Below are positions 22,547 to 30,221 of a DNA stretch of 42,339 nt, one piece after another. The stretch's first letter is position 1. Every line of letters begins with the position of its first letter. Under the pieces are notes generated by a model that was not told the origin of the DNA, did no database searches, and saw nothing but the letters and a program-made list of their open reading frames with translations. The translations under genes were made by a program, and so were the position numbers. Source of the DNA: a virus; IMG/VR virus record IMGVR_UViG_3300031224_000021, positions 1 through 42,339 of that record. The stretch is one strand, 5' to 3'.

Positions 22547-23049
22547 AGTACCATGTCTTTAATATAGCGGCTAAAACCGAGTACTGCATGGCCTCCTGGT
22601 ATTCTTTTTACTTCAGTTGACCGTAATACTTGACCTGGTATTTCTGAATAGTCTAATATTTCATCCTCTCTTGGCAGCAATAGCATAGCATCATTTAATG
22701 TTGCAACTGTGACAATTTGATCAATTATGTTTTTGGGTAGAATAGAAGAGTCAATAAGCTGTTTTGTATTAAAAATTGGTGCAATTATTATTAACTTACA
22801 CCATGAGTTTGCCTTTGTTATTTCAGTTCTAAATTGTAAAGCGAGGTTTGAACCAGCAGAGTCACCAATAATCAATACATCTTTAGTAGACGTTGACATT
22901 TCAACTGCTAAAGTTTTAATTCTTTGACTTAGTTGCTTTTCTGTTGGTGTCCAATAAAAACATTTTGCCTGAGGCCATTGCTTTTGTATTGCTAAAAATT
23001 TAGGTGACTGAGGTCCACTGTTTAGACCGTGAAAATATAGTACTTGCAT
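22522..23049 (-). CDS. Small alpha/beta hydrolase (YqiA/RBBP9-like), 175 aa
   Basis: Begins MQVLYFHGLNSGPQSPKF, the typical strand plus HGLxSxPxSxK start of YqiA-type esterases. The nucleophile elbow is GDSAGSN (Ser about residue 65) after VLIIGD. A Glu/Asp-rich part (LLPREDEILDYSEIPGQVL) and the last His in PGGHAVLGF (about residue 154) can complete the triad. The substrate is unknown; related proteins cleave short acyl esters. The end of the gene is inside the minisatellite at 22399-22546. Single gene after a palindromic promoter. Confidence 0.8.
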   Translation of the reverse strand: MQVLYFHGLNSGPQSPKFLAIQKQWPQAKCFYWTPTEKQLSQRIKTLAVEMSTSTKDVLIIGDSAGSNLALQFRTEITKANSWCKLIIIAPIFNTKQLIDSSILPKNIIDQIVTVATLNDAMLLLPREDEILDYSEIPGQVLRSTEVKRIPGGHAVLGFSRYIKDMVLFSNTIAV

Positions 23050-23069
23050 AATATTGTTTACTTTTTGTT

Positions 23070-23107
23070 GTCATATAAATATATAACAATTAGTTGTTAC
23101 GTGACAA
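23070..23107 (-). promoter_or_regulatory. Promoter with near-palindrome, before the hydrolase
   Basis: GTCATATAAATATATAAC at 23070-23087 has one mismatch in the inverted repeat. TTGTCA (minus; plus 23102-23107) is 14 bp upstream, followed by the shared TTGAAAATTTAACACTTTAA element. Confidence 0.7.
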
Positions 23108-23130
23108 CTTAAAGTGTTAAATTTTCAAGA

Positions 23131-23197
23131 AGTTGTTACTTTGCATAAATTTTAAAGAAGTTGTTACTTTGCATAAATTTTAAAGAAGTTGTTACTT
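23131..23197. repeat. 28-bp tandem repeat upstream of the hydrolase promoter
   Basis: Two full 28-bp copies (23131-23158 and 23159-23186) and 11 bp of a third (23187-23197). On the minus strand each unit has a TTTGCATAA-complement, TTATGCAAAG, followed by TAACAACTTC. The third copy covers the stop codon of the J-domain gene. They lie directly upstream of the promoter, with a similar sequence once near 18865-18895, so they could be regulator sites in phase with the promoter. Confidence 0.75.
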
Positions 23198-23770
23198 GCT
23201 TAAGTACTTAATGCATTTGTTTTTTGCCTCAGTTATTTGTATAAACATTGCCTGTTTGCCTCCACAATCTGGATGATGCTTCATTGACAACTTTCTGTAT
23301 GTTGACTTAACATCTTGTAACGTTGCATCAATAGTAAGACCAAGTTGGACAAAAGAACTTGTTGGCGTAACCAGTACTGACATAAATGCCATACTTAAGT
23401 TAGACCAACTGTCACCATAGTATTCATCGTTGAATTTTTTCCTATCTTCGTATTGCTTTTGTCTTTCTGCCTTTGCGTCTTGCCTCCTTTTAGTCACTGC
23501 TGGACAAAGCTGTTCTCGTAAAGGTACAATAACTGCTGCAAAAAAGAAACCCCAAAAAGAACTAATGTCACCGAGAGTTTTGTTGTTAATTGCATCGAAT
23601 TTCATTTTGATAACTTTAACTGAGTTGTCAAAACCTTTAATGTTATCCTTGGCCTTGTTTAGTTCTAAGAATGCAATGAATTCTGATGTTAGGTCTTCTT
23701 TAAATGCAGACCTGTCAAAGTTAGTGCCCTTGTCTAACCCGTAACGCTTGATAAATTCGATTGGTTTCAT
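23192..23770 (-). CDS. J-domain (DnaJ-type) protein with C-terminal J domain, 192 aa
   Basis: The last about 65 residues are a J domain: LTIDATLQDVKSTYRKLSMKHHPDCGG, with the HPD tripeptide needed to stimulate Hsp70 ATPase, then FIQITEAKNKCIKYL. The N-terminal part (MKPIEFIKRYGLDKGTNFDR, then a long helix and WGFFFAAVIVPLREQL) has no known domain and probably binds a target. The start at 23770 is chosen; ten in-frame codons to 23800 overlap the preceding gene. A J protein could recruit host DnaK for replication or head assembly; that role is inference. Confidence 0.85.
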   Translation of the reverse strand: MKPIEFIKRYGLDKGTNFDRSAFKEDLTSEFIAFLELNKAKDNIKGFDNSVKVIKMKFDAINNKTLGDISSFWGFFFAAVIVPLREQLCPAVTKRRQDAKAERQKQYEDRKKFNDEYYGDSWSNLSMAFMSVLVTPTSSFVQLGLTIDATLQDVKSTYRKLSMKHHPDCGGKQAMFIQITEAKNKCIKYLSK

Positions 23771-23780
23771 AATTGCTTTA

Positions 23781-24014
23781 TTATAGTGTGATTTTTGCAT
23801 GACCGTTACCGTATTTATCGTAAAACACTATAAAAGTGTACTGCATCAAAATTGGCAATATTTGTTCTTTCTTAAAAGAATCTTTTATCCTAACATCAAT
23901 TATTTCATTTGTTGATGTGTCTTGTACTCTAATTCCCGTTAAATCATCTATATCGATGATACCGTTAGCCTCTGCATTACTCATTTCAAATTTAAAGTCT
24001 TCATATCCTCTCAT
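23781..24014 (-). CDS. Small hypothetical protein, 77 aa
   Basis: Begins MRGYEDFKFEMSNAEANGII. Acidic beta-rich protein (DIDDLTGIRVQDTSTNEIIDVRI), ending with PILMQYTFIVFYDKYGNGHAKITL, perhaps a small barrel. No family recognised. First gene after the promoter at 24036-24066 and 10 bases before the J-domain gene start, so both are one operon. Confidence 0.65.
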   Translation of the reverse strand: MRGYEDFKFEMSNAEANGIIDIDDLTGIRVQDTSTNEIIDVRIKDSFKKEQILPILMQYTFIVFYDKYGNGHAKITL

Positions 24015-24035
24015 AATTTCTATTTGTTTTTTATT

Positions 24036-24066
24036 GTTATATAAATATATAACAAATAAATGACAC
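24036..24066 (-). promoter_or_regulatory. Promoter with 18-bp palindrome and short spacing
   Basis: Perfect palindrome at 24036-24053. The nearest TGTCA is only 7 bp upstream (plus 24061-24066), unlike 14 bp elsewhere, so the -35 assignment here is uncertain, or seven bases were lost. Confidence 0.55.
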
Positions 24067-24105
24067 TGGACTAGTTAAAGTGTTAAACTTTCAAGTCTAG
24101 TGTCA
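24061..24105 (-). terminator. Long imperfect hairpin, terminator of the ADP-ribosyltransferase unit
   Basis: TGACACTgGACTagttAAAG pairs with CTTTcaAGTCtAGTGTCA across a 7-base loop. It begins 15 bases after the stop of the gene at 24120-25382, and shares bases with the next promoter's TGTCA. Terminator and promoter thus overlap. Confidence 0.55.
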
Positions 24106-24119
24106 AAAAAGAAATGTTT

Positions 24120-25382
24120 TTAGTTTAAGTTTTTAAACAGTTTTTTCATGTTGTTAACCATGCTATCAATTGCAACAGCTTGTTCTTTACCAATAAGGCT
24201 ATTTATTTTATCGACTGACGCCTTGCTATTTAATTCTTTGTAGTATTCACCAACTTTAATATTTAAAAGTCGACCAATTTTGCTTGCTAATTTAGTGTCC
24301 ATAAACTTAGACATCATTTCTAATCCATCAACTCGAAAAAAGTAGTCTTGTTCGGTTGATAAGTTTAGCATTTCAAATTCTTGAACGAGACTGCCCCCTA
24401 ATTGATCAATTGCCTGTTTAACTTTTTCTTGGTCTGCATCAGTAAATAGATGCAAATACGCCAAAAGATTTCTATTAAAACCTTTAGCAAATAGTATAGC
24501 CTTAACTTGCTTTTTATCTTTAAGCAATGAGTCTGTACCATATTCACTTGAATACTTATCATCTCTTTCTGGTTCTAAAAATTGACCTGCTTTAGTTATT
24601 GCGTCATAACTGTCCATTGTGCCCGTTTTAATCACCCAACTTGCACTTGTCATGCCACCAGAAAACATTTGAAATAGGTGTTTTCTAGAATCGTCATTCA
24701 ATTGCTCTTCATAATTAGCTAAAATATGTTCTAGCATTGAGTAGTCCATTTGTTGACCAAGACCACTTTTTATCTTTCGCTGTTTCATGACATATTCGTT
24801 TAGGTCTACAATATCTTTAACACCTTGTCTGTGTGGCTTAAACGTTTTTAAAATCTTAACAACATAGTTACCAGCTGGCAGTATAAGCTCGTCTTCTTGA
24901 CTAACGTGTGGCACTAGACTAACGTCTATTGCCTGTTCTCGCCTAATAACCGTTTCAATGATAACACCATATCCTTGCGTATAGTCTTTTACTTTTCTTC
25001 TTTGATCTTCAGACTTAAAAAATTCACGACCAAGCAGCATAATGTTATTTGTTGGTGATGTTAAGGCAAACTGTTGTGCAGTGTCGACAGATCGAGTCCA
25101 GCTAGTATAGCCTGACAGGTCTATTTTGTTACTTTTGATGTCAGCAACAAATCCTTTGTAACTTTCAATATCCCTAAAAAATAGACCTCTGAAAGCAAGC
25201 ATCTTTTTTTGATTTGGGTACTTTTTTAGTAAAGAATTTAGTGCAGCCGGGTCAATGAACCCAACACTTGCGTCATAGACATATGCTGCCAGTTTTCCTT
25301 CTGGCTCATGGTCATCATAGTATGATGACCATTGACCTTCTGCGACAAGAGATTCAGTAAGATGTTTACTTAATGCCTTCAT
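24120..25382 (-). CDS. Predicted packaged ADP-ribosyltransferase, 420 aa
   Basis: Propeptide MKALSKHLTE|SL, then an ART domain of the R-S-E class. R65 in LAFRGLFF is the NAD-binding Arg; YTSWTRSVDTAQQFA (about 92-106) is the STS-like strand; SQEDELILPAG has the ExE motif with E163 and E165. The order and spacing match T4 Alt/ModA and VIP2-type toxins. T4 Alt is also packaged, injected and modifies host RNA polymerase, so this is a likely functional analogue. Residues about 200-420 are helical (EHILANYEEQLNDDSRKHLFQ and others) and may guide packaging or targeting. It heads toward a hairpin terminator and follows two other packaged-protein genes. Confidence 0.85.
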   Translation of the reverse strand: MKALSKHLTESLVAEGQWSSYYDDHEPEGKLAAYVYDASVGFIDPAALNSLLKKYPNQKKMLAFRGLFFRDIESYKGFVADIKSNKIDLSGYTSWTRSVDTAQQFALTSPTNNIMLLGREFFKSEDQRRKVKDYTQGYGVIIETVIRREQAIDVSLVPHVSQEDELILPAGNYVVKILKTFKPHRQGVKDIVDLNEYVMKQRKIKSGLGQQMDYSMLEHILANYEEQLNDDSRKHLFQMFSGGMTSASWVIKTGTMDSYDAITKAGQFLEPERDDKYSSEYGTDSLLKDKKQVKAILFAKGFNRNLLAYLHLFTDADQEKVKQAIDQLGGSLVQEFEMLNLSTEQDYFFRVDGLEMMSKFMDTKLASKIGRLLNIKVGEYYKELNSKASVDKINSLIGKEQAVAIDSMVNNMKKLFKNLN

Positions 25383-25393
25383 ATTGTAAAGTT

Positions 25394-25846
25394 TTAGGTT
25401 AAATCTATACTAAGAGTTCCTGTCTTTGCAGACCATTGCATTTTAGATTTATCTATTTTAACTGCTGTCATCTCATCTTTTATTGTTTCAATCTCATCAT
25501 CAGACATTCTGGATGACTTAAATTTTAGATATAAAGCAGGGTTACCGTTTGCTGCGGTTGACAATTTAAATGATAACGATTTAAAGACATCCTGTCTACT
25601 ATTAACATATTTGACCACCGAATTATTAGCATCGACTGCTTTCCTATTTTTTTTAACTGCTTGCAGTTTGTCTACGTCGACGTTTAAAGACTTGATGTCT
25701 TCTTCTTTTGATTTTTTAGTAGATAGGTCAGCAATAACACGATTAATATTGTTAATTTGCTGATCAACTACAATATTTAAGTCGAGCACACACATCACAG
25801 ACTCGTTAACAAACGATTCTGTGATGTGTGTGCTTAGTGATTTCAT
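25394..25846 (-). CDS. Predicted packaged protein, 150 aa
   Basis: Begins MKSLSTHITE|SFVNESV. Body: an LNIVVDQQINNINRVIADLS helix, a charged coiled-coil-like segment (KKSKEEDIKSLNVDVDKLQAVKKNRK), then a compact alpha/beta C-terminus (PALYLKFKSSRMSDDEIETI, SKMQWSAKTGTLSIDL). No family recognised. DNA of the propeptide is close to that of the array at 9-11 kb although it is 14 kb away. It lies 11 bases before the ART gene. Confidence 0.75.
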   Translation of the reverse strand: MKSLSTHITESFVNESVMCVLDLNIVVDQQINNINRVIADLSTKKSKEEDIKSLNVDVDKLQAVKKNRKAVDANNSVVKYVNSRQDVFKSLSFKLSTAANGNPALYLKFKSSRMSDDEIETIKDEMTAVKIDKSKMQWSAKTGTLSIDLT

Positions 25847-25891
25847 GTCTTATTATTAAAATATATTACTATTCTTATTTATGCGTTTGTA

Positions 25892-26260
25892 TTATGCTCT
25901 AATTTTTCCTGCTTTCCAGTCTTTATAGACGAGAGCAAGATCACCAACAACAGAACCAGTAGAACCCATGTAGTCATCAGCCTTATTGTCAAGTTTAACC
26001 GTTTCACCTACTGCAGTCTCTATTGACATTGTTACGTTTCTGTCTGCTGTATATTCTATCATATCGCCATTACTAAATGTAACGGTTACGTCTGTTTCAC
26101 TGTCGCTTATTGTACCAGTTACTTCAGACATAGTAATTTCTGTCGTAATTTTAAACTTTCGTTGTGCATTTTTTTCTGATGCAGCATCGAAAGGTGCAAT
26201 AACATCAAGGTCAAACTTTACTGTTGCTGCTTCGTTAATGTAAGATTTTAATGATTTCAT
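25892..26260 (-). CDS. Predicted packaged protein, 122 aa
   Basis: Begins MKSLKSYINE|AA, a variant close to MKSITSYINE of the fused gene. The body is nearly all beta: FDLDVIAPF, KFKITTEITMSEVTGTI, DVTVTFSNGDMIEYTADRNV, ETAVGETVKLDNK, suggestive of an Ig-like or barrel fold, and ends with DWKAGKIRA. No motif of function. First gene of the three-gene packaged unit that includes the ART; a poly-T run (plus 26261-26272) gives an A-rich leader. Confidence 0.7.
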   Translation of the reverse strand: MKSLKSYINEAATVKFDLDVIAPFDAASEKNAQRKFKITTEITMSEVTGTISDSETDVTVTFSNGDMIEYTADRNVTMSIETAVGETVKLDNKADDYMGSTGSVVGDLALVYKDWKAGKIRA

Positions 26261-26381
26261 TTTTTTTTTTTTTTAATGTATTATGTATTACAGTTAGGTA
26301 ATTGCTAAGTTAAATTATTTTACGTATTGCAATGCTAACGAAACTATTTAGACAATAGGTGACCAGGCATGAGTTTGATAA

Positions 26382-26570
26382 TTAGCTTTTCGGTTGCATC
26401 GTTTGTGTATTTTCTGTTTTTGATATTCTAACTAAAACTTCAACTGGTGCATGACCGGGTTTGTGATGCATTACTAGTTTTTCTCTTAAAGATATGCAAC
26501 GCACTGGTTCATAATAGCCAAGTCTAATAGATTTTAAATATTCTGATGCTGTTGTTGTTACTGTTTGCAT
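26382..26570 (-). CDS. Small hypothetical protein, 62 aa
   Basis: Start at 26570 (MQTVTTTASEYLKSIRLGYY): in-frame codons further upstream run into the promoter palindrome, so they are excluded. The YEPVRCISLREKLVMHHKPGHAPVEVLVRI part looks like a small beta barrel. Not recognised. Only gene in its unit; 120 bases downstream without a gene separate it from the packaged unit. Confidence 0.6.
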   Translation of the reverse strand: MQTVTTTASEYLKSIRLGYYEPVRCISLREKLVMHHKPGHAPVEVLVRISKTENTQTMQPKS

Positions 26571-26586
26571 TATTGTTGTTTTTATT

Positions 26587-26624
26587 GTTATATAAATATA
26601 TAACAATTAGACTCTTTAGAGCAA
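26587..26624 (-). promoter_or_regulatory. Promoter with 18-bp palindrome
   Basis: Perfect palindrome at 26587-26604; the hexamer 14 bp upstream is TTGCTC (plus 26619-26624), a weaker form of TTGTCA. Upstream it shares TTGAAAATTTAACA with the elements at 18801 and 23070. Confidence 0.65.
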
Positions 26625-26694
26625 TCTAAAATGTTAAATTTTCAACAGAAAATTGTTGCATTGTATAAACTTTTCAGTAGTAGTAAACAAATAA

Positions 26695-26723
26695 AGGGCA
26701 AGAAACATTAAGTCTCCTGCCCT
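26695..26723 (-). terminator. Terminator after nrdB
   Basis: Twelve-base stem AGGGCARGARAC at 26695-26706 and 26712-26723, 5-base loop. Two pairs are G.U in minus-strand RNA. Followed by TTATTTGTTT. It begins 31 bases after the nrdB stop. Confidence 0.85.
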
Positions 26724-26754
26724 CTAACTGAGTTATCCTAACCTCAATAGGTTC

Positions 26755-27837
26755 CTAGAAGTCAACGTTTATTTCACCGTCTTGTATATTACCGTCCATT
26801 GAATTTGACAAGTACGAAGTAATTTCTGTTTCTTGCGGTGCTACTTGAACACTACCAGAATCAACATACTTGTTAATCCAAGTTATTGGGTTTTTTGTTT
26901 TTTCAAAAATAGGTGTAAATCCGCAATTTTTCATTCGTAGGTTTACTAAATGCTTCATGTACTTTGTTAGTATTTCAGCATTAAGACCCATTAGGTCTCC
27001 GTCTTTAAACAAGTATTCAGCCCACTTTATTTCTTCTTGGGCAGCATCAGACCACATTTTTTGTACTATGTCCTCGCAATCTTTTGCAACTTCGATAAAG
27101 CCTTCGTCTTCTCTTGTTCTTAATTGCTTGACTACAAACCTTGTTAATGAACCATGAATGTTTTCATCTCTGTTGATTAACTTAATAATGCTTGCGTTAC
27201 CAATCATTTTGCCTTGCTCAGCAAAGTAGTATGAACACGCAAACGATATGTAAAACCTAACAAACTCTAAAATTTGAATTGAAACAAGAGTAAGATACAA
27301 TTTTTTCTTTTTGTCGTACTGGGTTTCATTACCAATATTGTTGATTAAGTCGTCATAGTATTGTGTCACTGAAGAGGCACGCTTTATGATTTCTTCGTCA
27401 GTTGATATTTCATCAAATATTGTAGACGGATTCGGGTATACATTTTTTATGATGTGAGTGTAAGACCGTGCGTGTATGCCTTCAAAGAAAGCCCATTCTT
27501 CACAGAACGATTCAAATTCTAAGTTTGAACAGTCTTCTAATAAGTGTAAAATACCTCTAGACTGTATGCTGTCTAGTAATATTTGATAACCTAAGTTTTT
27601 AGTAAAAATAAACTTTTCATGCTCGGTAAGAGTATGGAAATCTGCACGATCTTTTGTTAGGTCTATTTCTTGTGGCCGCCAAAACATAGACAATTGTGCT
27701 TCATACAGTTCGTCAATTTGTGTATACTTAGGATTGTCATATCGCTGAAACCCCATGGGCTCACCAAAGAAAATTGGTTGCGTTGACTGGTCTACTATGT
27801 TTGTGTTGATAATCTTTTTTGTTTGTGTTGAACCCAT
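26755..27837 (-). CDS. nrdB: Ribonucleotide reductase class I, beta subunit
   Basis: Di-iron protein that makes the tyrosyl radical for NrdA. Key motifs: NLGYQILLDSIQSRG has the radical Tyr (as Tyr122 of E. coli NrdB in NLKYQTLLDSIQGR); EEWAFFEGIHARSYTH and RDENIHG carry the E-x-x-H iron ligands; FVRFYISFACSYYFAEQ is the core helix. The C-terminus (DGEINVDF) is the acidic tail for NrdA docking. Length 360 aa is normal. It starts 18 bases after nrdA, and a strong terminator follows. Confidence 0.96.
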   Translation of the reverse strand: MGSTQTKKIINTNIVDQSTQPIFFGEPMGFQRYDNPKYTQIDELYEAQLSMFWRPQEIDLTKDRADFHTLTEHEKFIFTKNLGYQILLDSIQSRGILHLLEDCSNLEFESFCEEWAFFEGIHARSYTHIIKNVYPNPSTIFDEISTDEEIIKRASSVTQYYDDLINNIGNETQYDKKKKLYLTLVSIQILEFVRFYISFACSYYFAEQGKMIGNASIIKLINRDENIHGSLTRFVVKQLRTREDEGFIEVAKDCEDIVQKMWSDAAQEEIKWAEYLFKDGDLMGLNAEILTKYMKHLVNLRMKNCGFTPIFEKTKNPITWINKYVDSGSVQVAPQETEITSYLSNSMDGNIQDGEINVDF

Positions 27838-27854
27838 TTTAGTTTTTTGTTAAA

Positions 27855-30116
27855 TTATAGTGTGCATGCACCGCTTTCGCAATCATTAGTATCATCCTCT
27901 ACCACTGCATCCAGTGTATTTGCATAATACAAATTATTACCGCCATACTTAAAGAAGTCTATGATGTCATTAATAACAACTTTTGCTGGTACCTTTTTAC
28001 CTTCAAAAGATAATGGGTTATAGTAATGATTTACAGATATTGATTGATCTATCCACTTTTGTATAACTGCAGATATATCGTTAATTGGCTTATTAGACTT
28101 AAGGTCCCAAGCTGTCGTATACCTAGCACCTAGTGATTTTATAGATGGCACTACGACTTTGATGCTACCGTTTTTATTTGTCTTCGTAGTGACCAATGCT
28201 CTTGGTGGCTCTATGCCATTTGTCGAGTTTGTAACTGGTGACGATGATTCAGCAGGCATTATTGCAGAAAGTACAGAGTTTCGCATTCCATGTTCTAAAA
28301 CTTCTAGTCTTAAGGCTTCCCAGTCTAATGTGTAGTCACGCATGACTAGTTCATCAACGTTTTTGTTGTATCTATCGATAGGTAATATACCTTGTGCATA
28401 CTTAGTCTGGTCAAAAAATTCACACTTTCCGCGTTCTTTTGCTAATTGTACAGATGCCTTGATGAGGTAGTACTGAATGTGTTCAAATAGTTCATCAACT
28501 AAAGGTAGAGTTGCAGAGTCACCGTAGGCTAGGCCATTTTTTGCTAACCAATATGCAAAGTTTGTTACGCCAACGCCAATGCTTCTTCGTTTAGTTTGTT
28601 TTTCTGCTGCTGGCACCGGGTATTCTTGTATTGAAATTATATTGTCAATACCTTTAACCAACATTGATAGTGGTTTTTCTAATTTATGAAAAGTATCAGG
28701 ACCACTAATTTTACCGAGGTTAACACCACCTAACATACATAGTGCAATTTCACCGTTGATATCGTTTATGTCATAAATTGGCTTTGTTGGTAGCTTTATT
28801 TCTTGACACAAGTTACTCATTTGTATAAGGTCTACCCAAGGGCTATTGTTGTTTACATTATCTAGCATAGAAATGTAAATTCGACCAGTATTGATTCTTT
28901 CGTTGACGAGGGACATTAGTAAGTCTCTACCCTGTATAACCTTTCGTTTGACACTTGGGTCATTTTCAAATTTGATGTATTCTGCGTCAAAACCAGGACC
29001 ACCCCATAATGGGTATAAGGTAGGAACATCTGAAGAGCTAAACAAAGATATTTTTTCGTTTTTAACCATTCTCATAAGAAACAACCTGGTTATTTGAATT
29101 GAGTAGTCCATTTTACGTACTCTGTTTTCACTAGTGCCTTTGTTGTTCTTAAGTACAAGTATGTCTTCTATTTCAATATGCCATATAGGAAATGCAACTG
29201 TTGCACCACCGTCTCTAATACTGCCTTGTGAGCATGATTTTGTTGCTGCTTCTTGAAACTTTAGGAACGGAATAACACCAGTTGTTATTGCCTCACCTGC
29301 TCGTATTTGTGAACCAAGGCCTCTAATCGCACCCATATTAAGACCAATTCCAGCCTTTCTGCTAACAAAACGACCAACTGCATGCGCTGAAGCGTAAATT
29401 GAATCAAGATCATCAGCAATATCAATAAGCGTACATGATGCAAACTGCTTTGTTTGGGTTCTAAGACCAGCCATAACTGGCGTTGGTATATTTAGCCAAC
29501 GACCTTTTAGCATACCATAATAATCTTTAATATCAGCAAGATCATCAAACTTTGTTGCAGCAATAAGTATAAATGCTATTTGCGGCGTTTCATATATGTA
29601 ATTGCTGTGCCTGTTTTTAGCAAGATACGTATCTGTCATTTTTTTGTATGCAGCATGCTCTAACTTACCATCGGCAGAGTGATCAATCATAGAGTTTATT
29701 TTATTCCACTCTTCGGTTGTATACTTGTCTTCTAGTGCAGTGTCATATAGACCTATTGCTGTATTTGACTTAACAACGTCTAAGATGTGTGGCATGTCTT
29801 CATCTCTAAAAACACCAAACACCTGTTTTCTAGTGTAGAAGTTAAGTAGCCGACCTGCAACATATTGATAGTCAGGTGTGCGACCACTAATGAGGTCATA
29901 TGCAGAATTGACTAAGATTTCATGTATTTTTGTAGACTTAATGCCATCATAAATTTTTATTTTGGCATTCATTATAACATCTGACGGATTGGCTACTAGA
30001 CCTTCGCATGCCCAATTGACTACTGCGTTTATTTTATCTACATTTAATTTTTCTGACGAGCCGTTACGTTTAATGACATTCATCTTAGTAACAGACATTG
30101 TATTTGTTTCTTCCAT
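27855..30116 (-). CDS. nrdA: Ribonucleotide reductase class I, alpha subunit
   Basis: Reduces NDPs to dNDPs for phage DNA synthesis. The N-terminal about 100 residues are an ATP-cone (MNVIKRNGSSEKLNVDKINA), so allosteric control by dATP is possible. FASCTLID has the first redox Cys; SNLCQEI carries the N-C-E catalytic triad; EIALCMLGGVNLGKI has the second redox Cys. The C-terminus CESGACTL holds the Cys pair that takes electrons from thioredoxin or glutaredoxin. Length 753 aa matches E. coli NrdA (761). A TGTTTAATT motif (plus 30150-30158) lies about 33 bases upstream. Confidence 0.96.
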   Translation of the reverse strand: MEETNTMSVTKMNVIKRNGSSEKLNVDKINAVVNWACEGLVANPSDVIMNAKIKIYDGIKSTKIHEILVNSAYDLISGRTPDYQYVAGRLLNFYTRKQVFGVFRDEDMPHILDVVKSNTAIGLYDTALEDKYTTEEWNKINSMIDHSADGKLEHAAYKKMTDTYLAKNRHSNYIYETPQIAFILIAATKFDDLADIKDYYGMLKGRWLNIPTPVMAGLRTQTKQFASCTLIDIADDLDSIYASAHAVGRFVSRKAGIGLNMGAIRGLGSQIRAGEAITTGVIPFLKFQEAATKSCSQGSIRDGGATVAFPIWHIEIEDILVLKNNKGTSENRVRKMDYSIQITRLFLMRMVKNEKISLFSSSDVPTLYPLWGGPGFDAEYIKFENDPSVKRKVIQGRDLLMSLVNERINTGRIYISMLDNVNNNSPWVDLIQMSNLCQEIKLPTKPIYDINDINGEIALCMLGGVNLGKISGPDTFHKLEKPLSMLVKGIDNIISIQEYPVPAAEKQTKRRSIGVGVTNFAYWLAKNGLAYGDSATLPLVDELFEHIQYYLIKASVQLAKERGKCEFFDQTKYAQGILPIDRYNKNVDELVMRDYTLDWEALRLEVLEHGMRNSVLSAIMPAESSSPVTNSTNGIEPPRALVTTKTNKNGSIKVVVPSIKSLGARYTTAWDLKSNKPINDISAVIQKWIDQSISVNHYYNPLSFEGKKVPAKVVINDIIDFFKYGGNNLYYANTLDAVVEDDTNDCESGACTL

Positions 30117-30177
30117 ATTTTATTTATCTTTTGTTTGTCCTTTTGATCAATTAAACACTTATATGCATAAGCATACT

Positions 30178-30221
30178 AGACAAAGCAAGACGTTAACACA
30201 CTGTTAACGTCTTGCTTGTCT
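30178..30221 (-). terminator. Long hairpin after the lipoprotein gene
   Basis: GCAAGACGTTAAC at 30185-30197 pairs perfectly with GTTAACGTCTTGC at 30203-30215, and the flanks extend the stem with one bulge (to 30178 and 30221). Loop ACACT. It directly follows the stop of the gene at 30221-30478. The T tract after it is poor, so termination may be partial or the hairpin may protect the RNA. Confidence 0.65.

Noticed and set aside
23131-23197. CRISPR or attachment site
   Set aside because: Contiguous 28-bp copies without spacers and no integrase or tRNA nearby.
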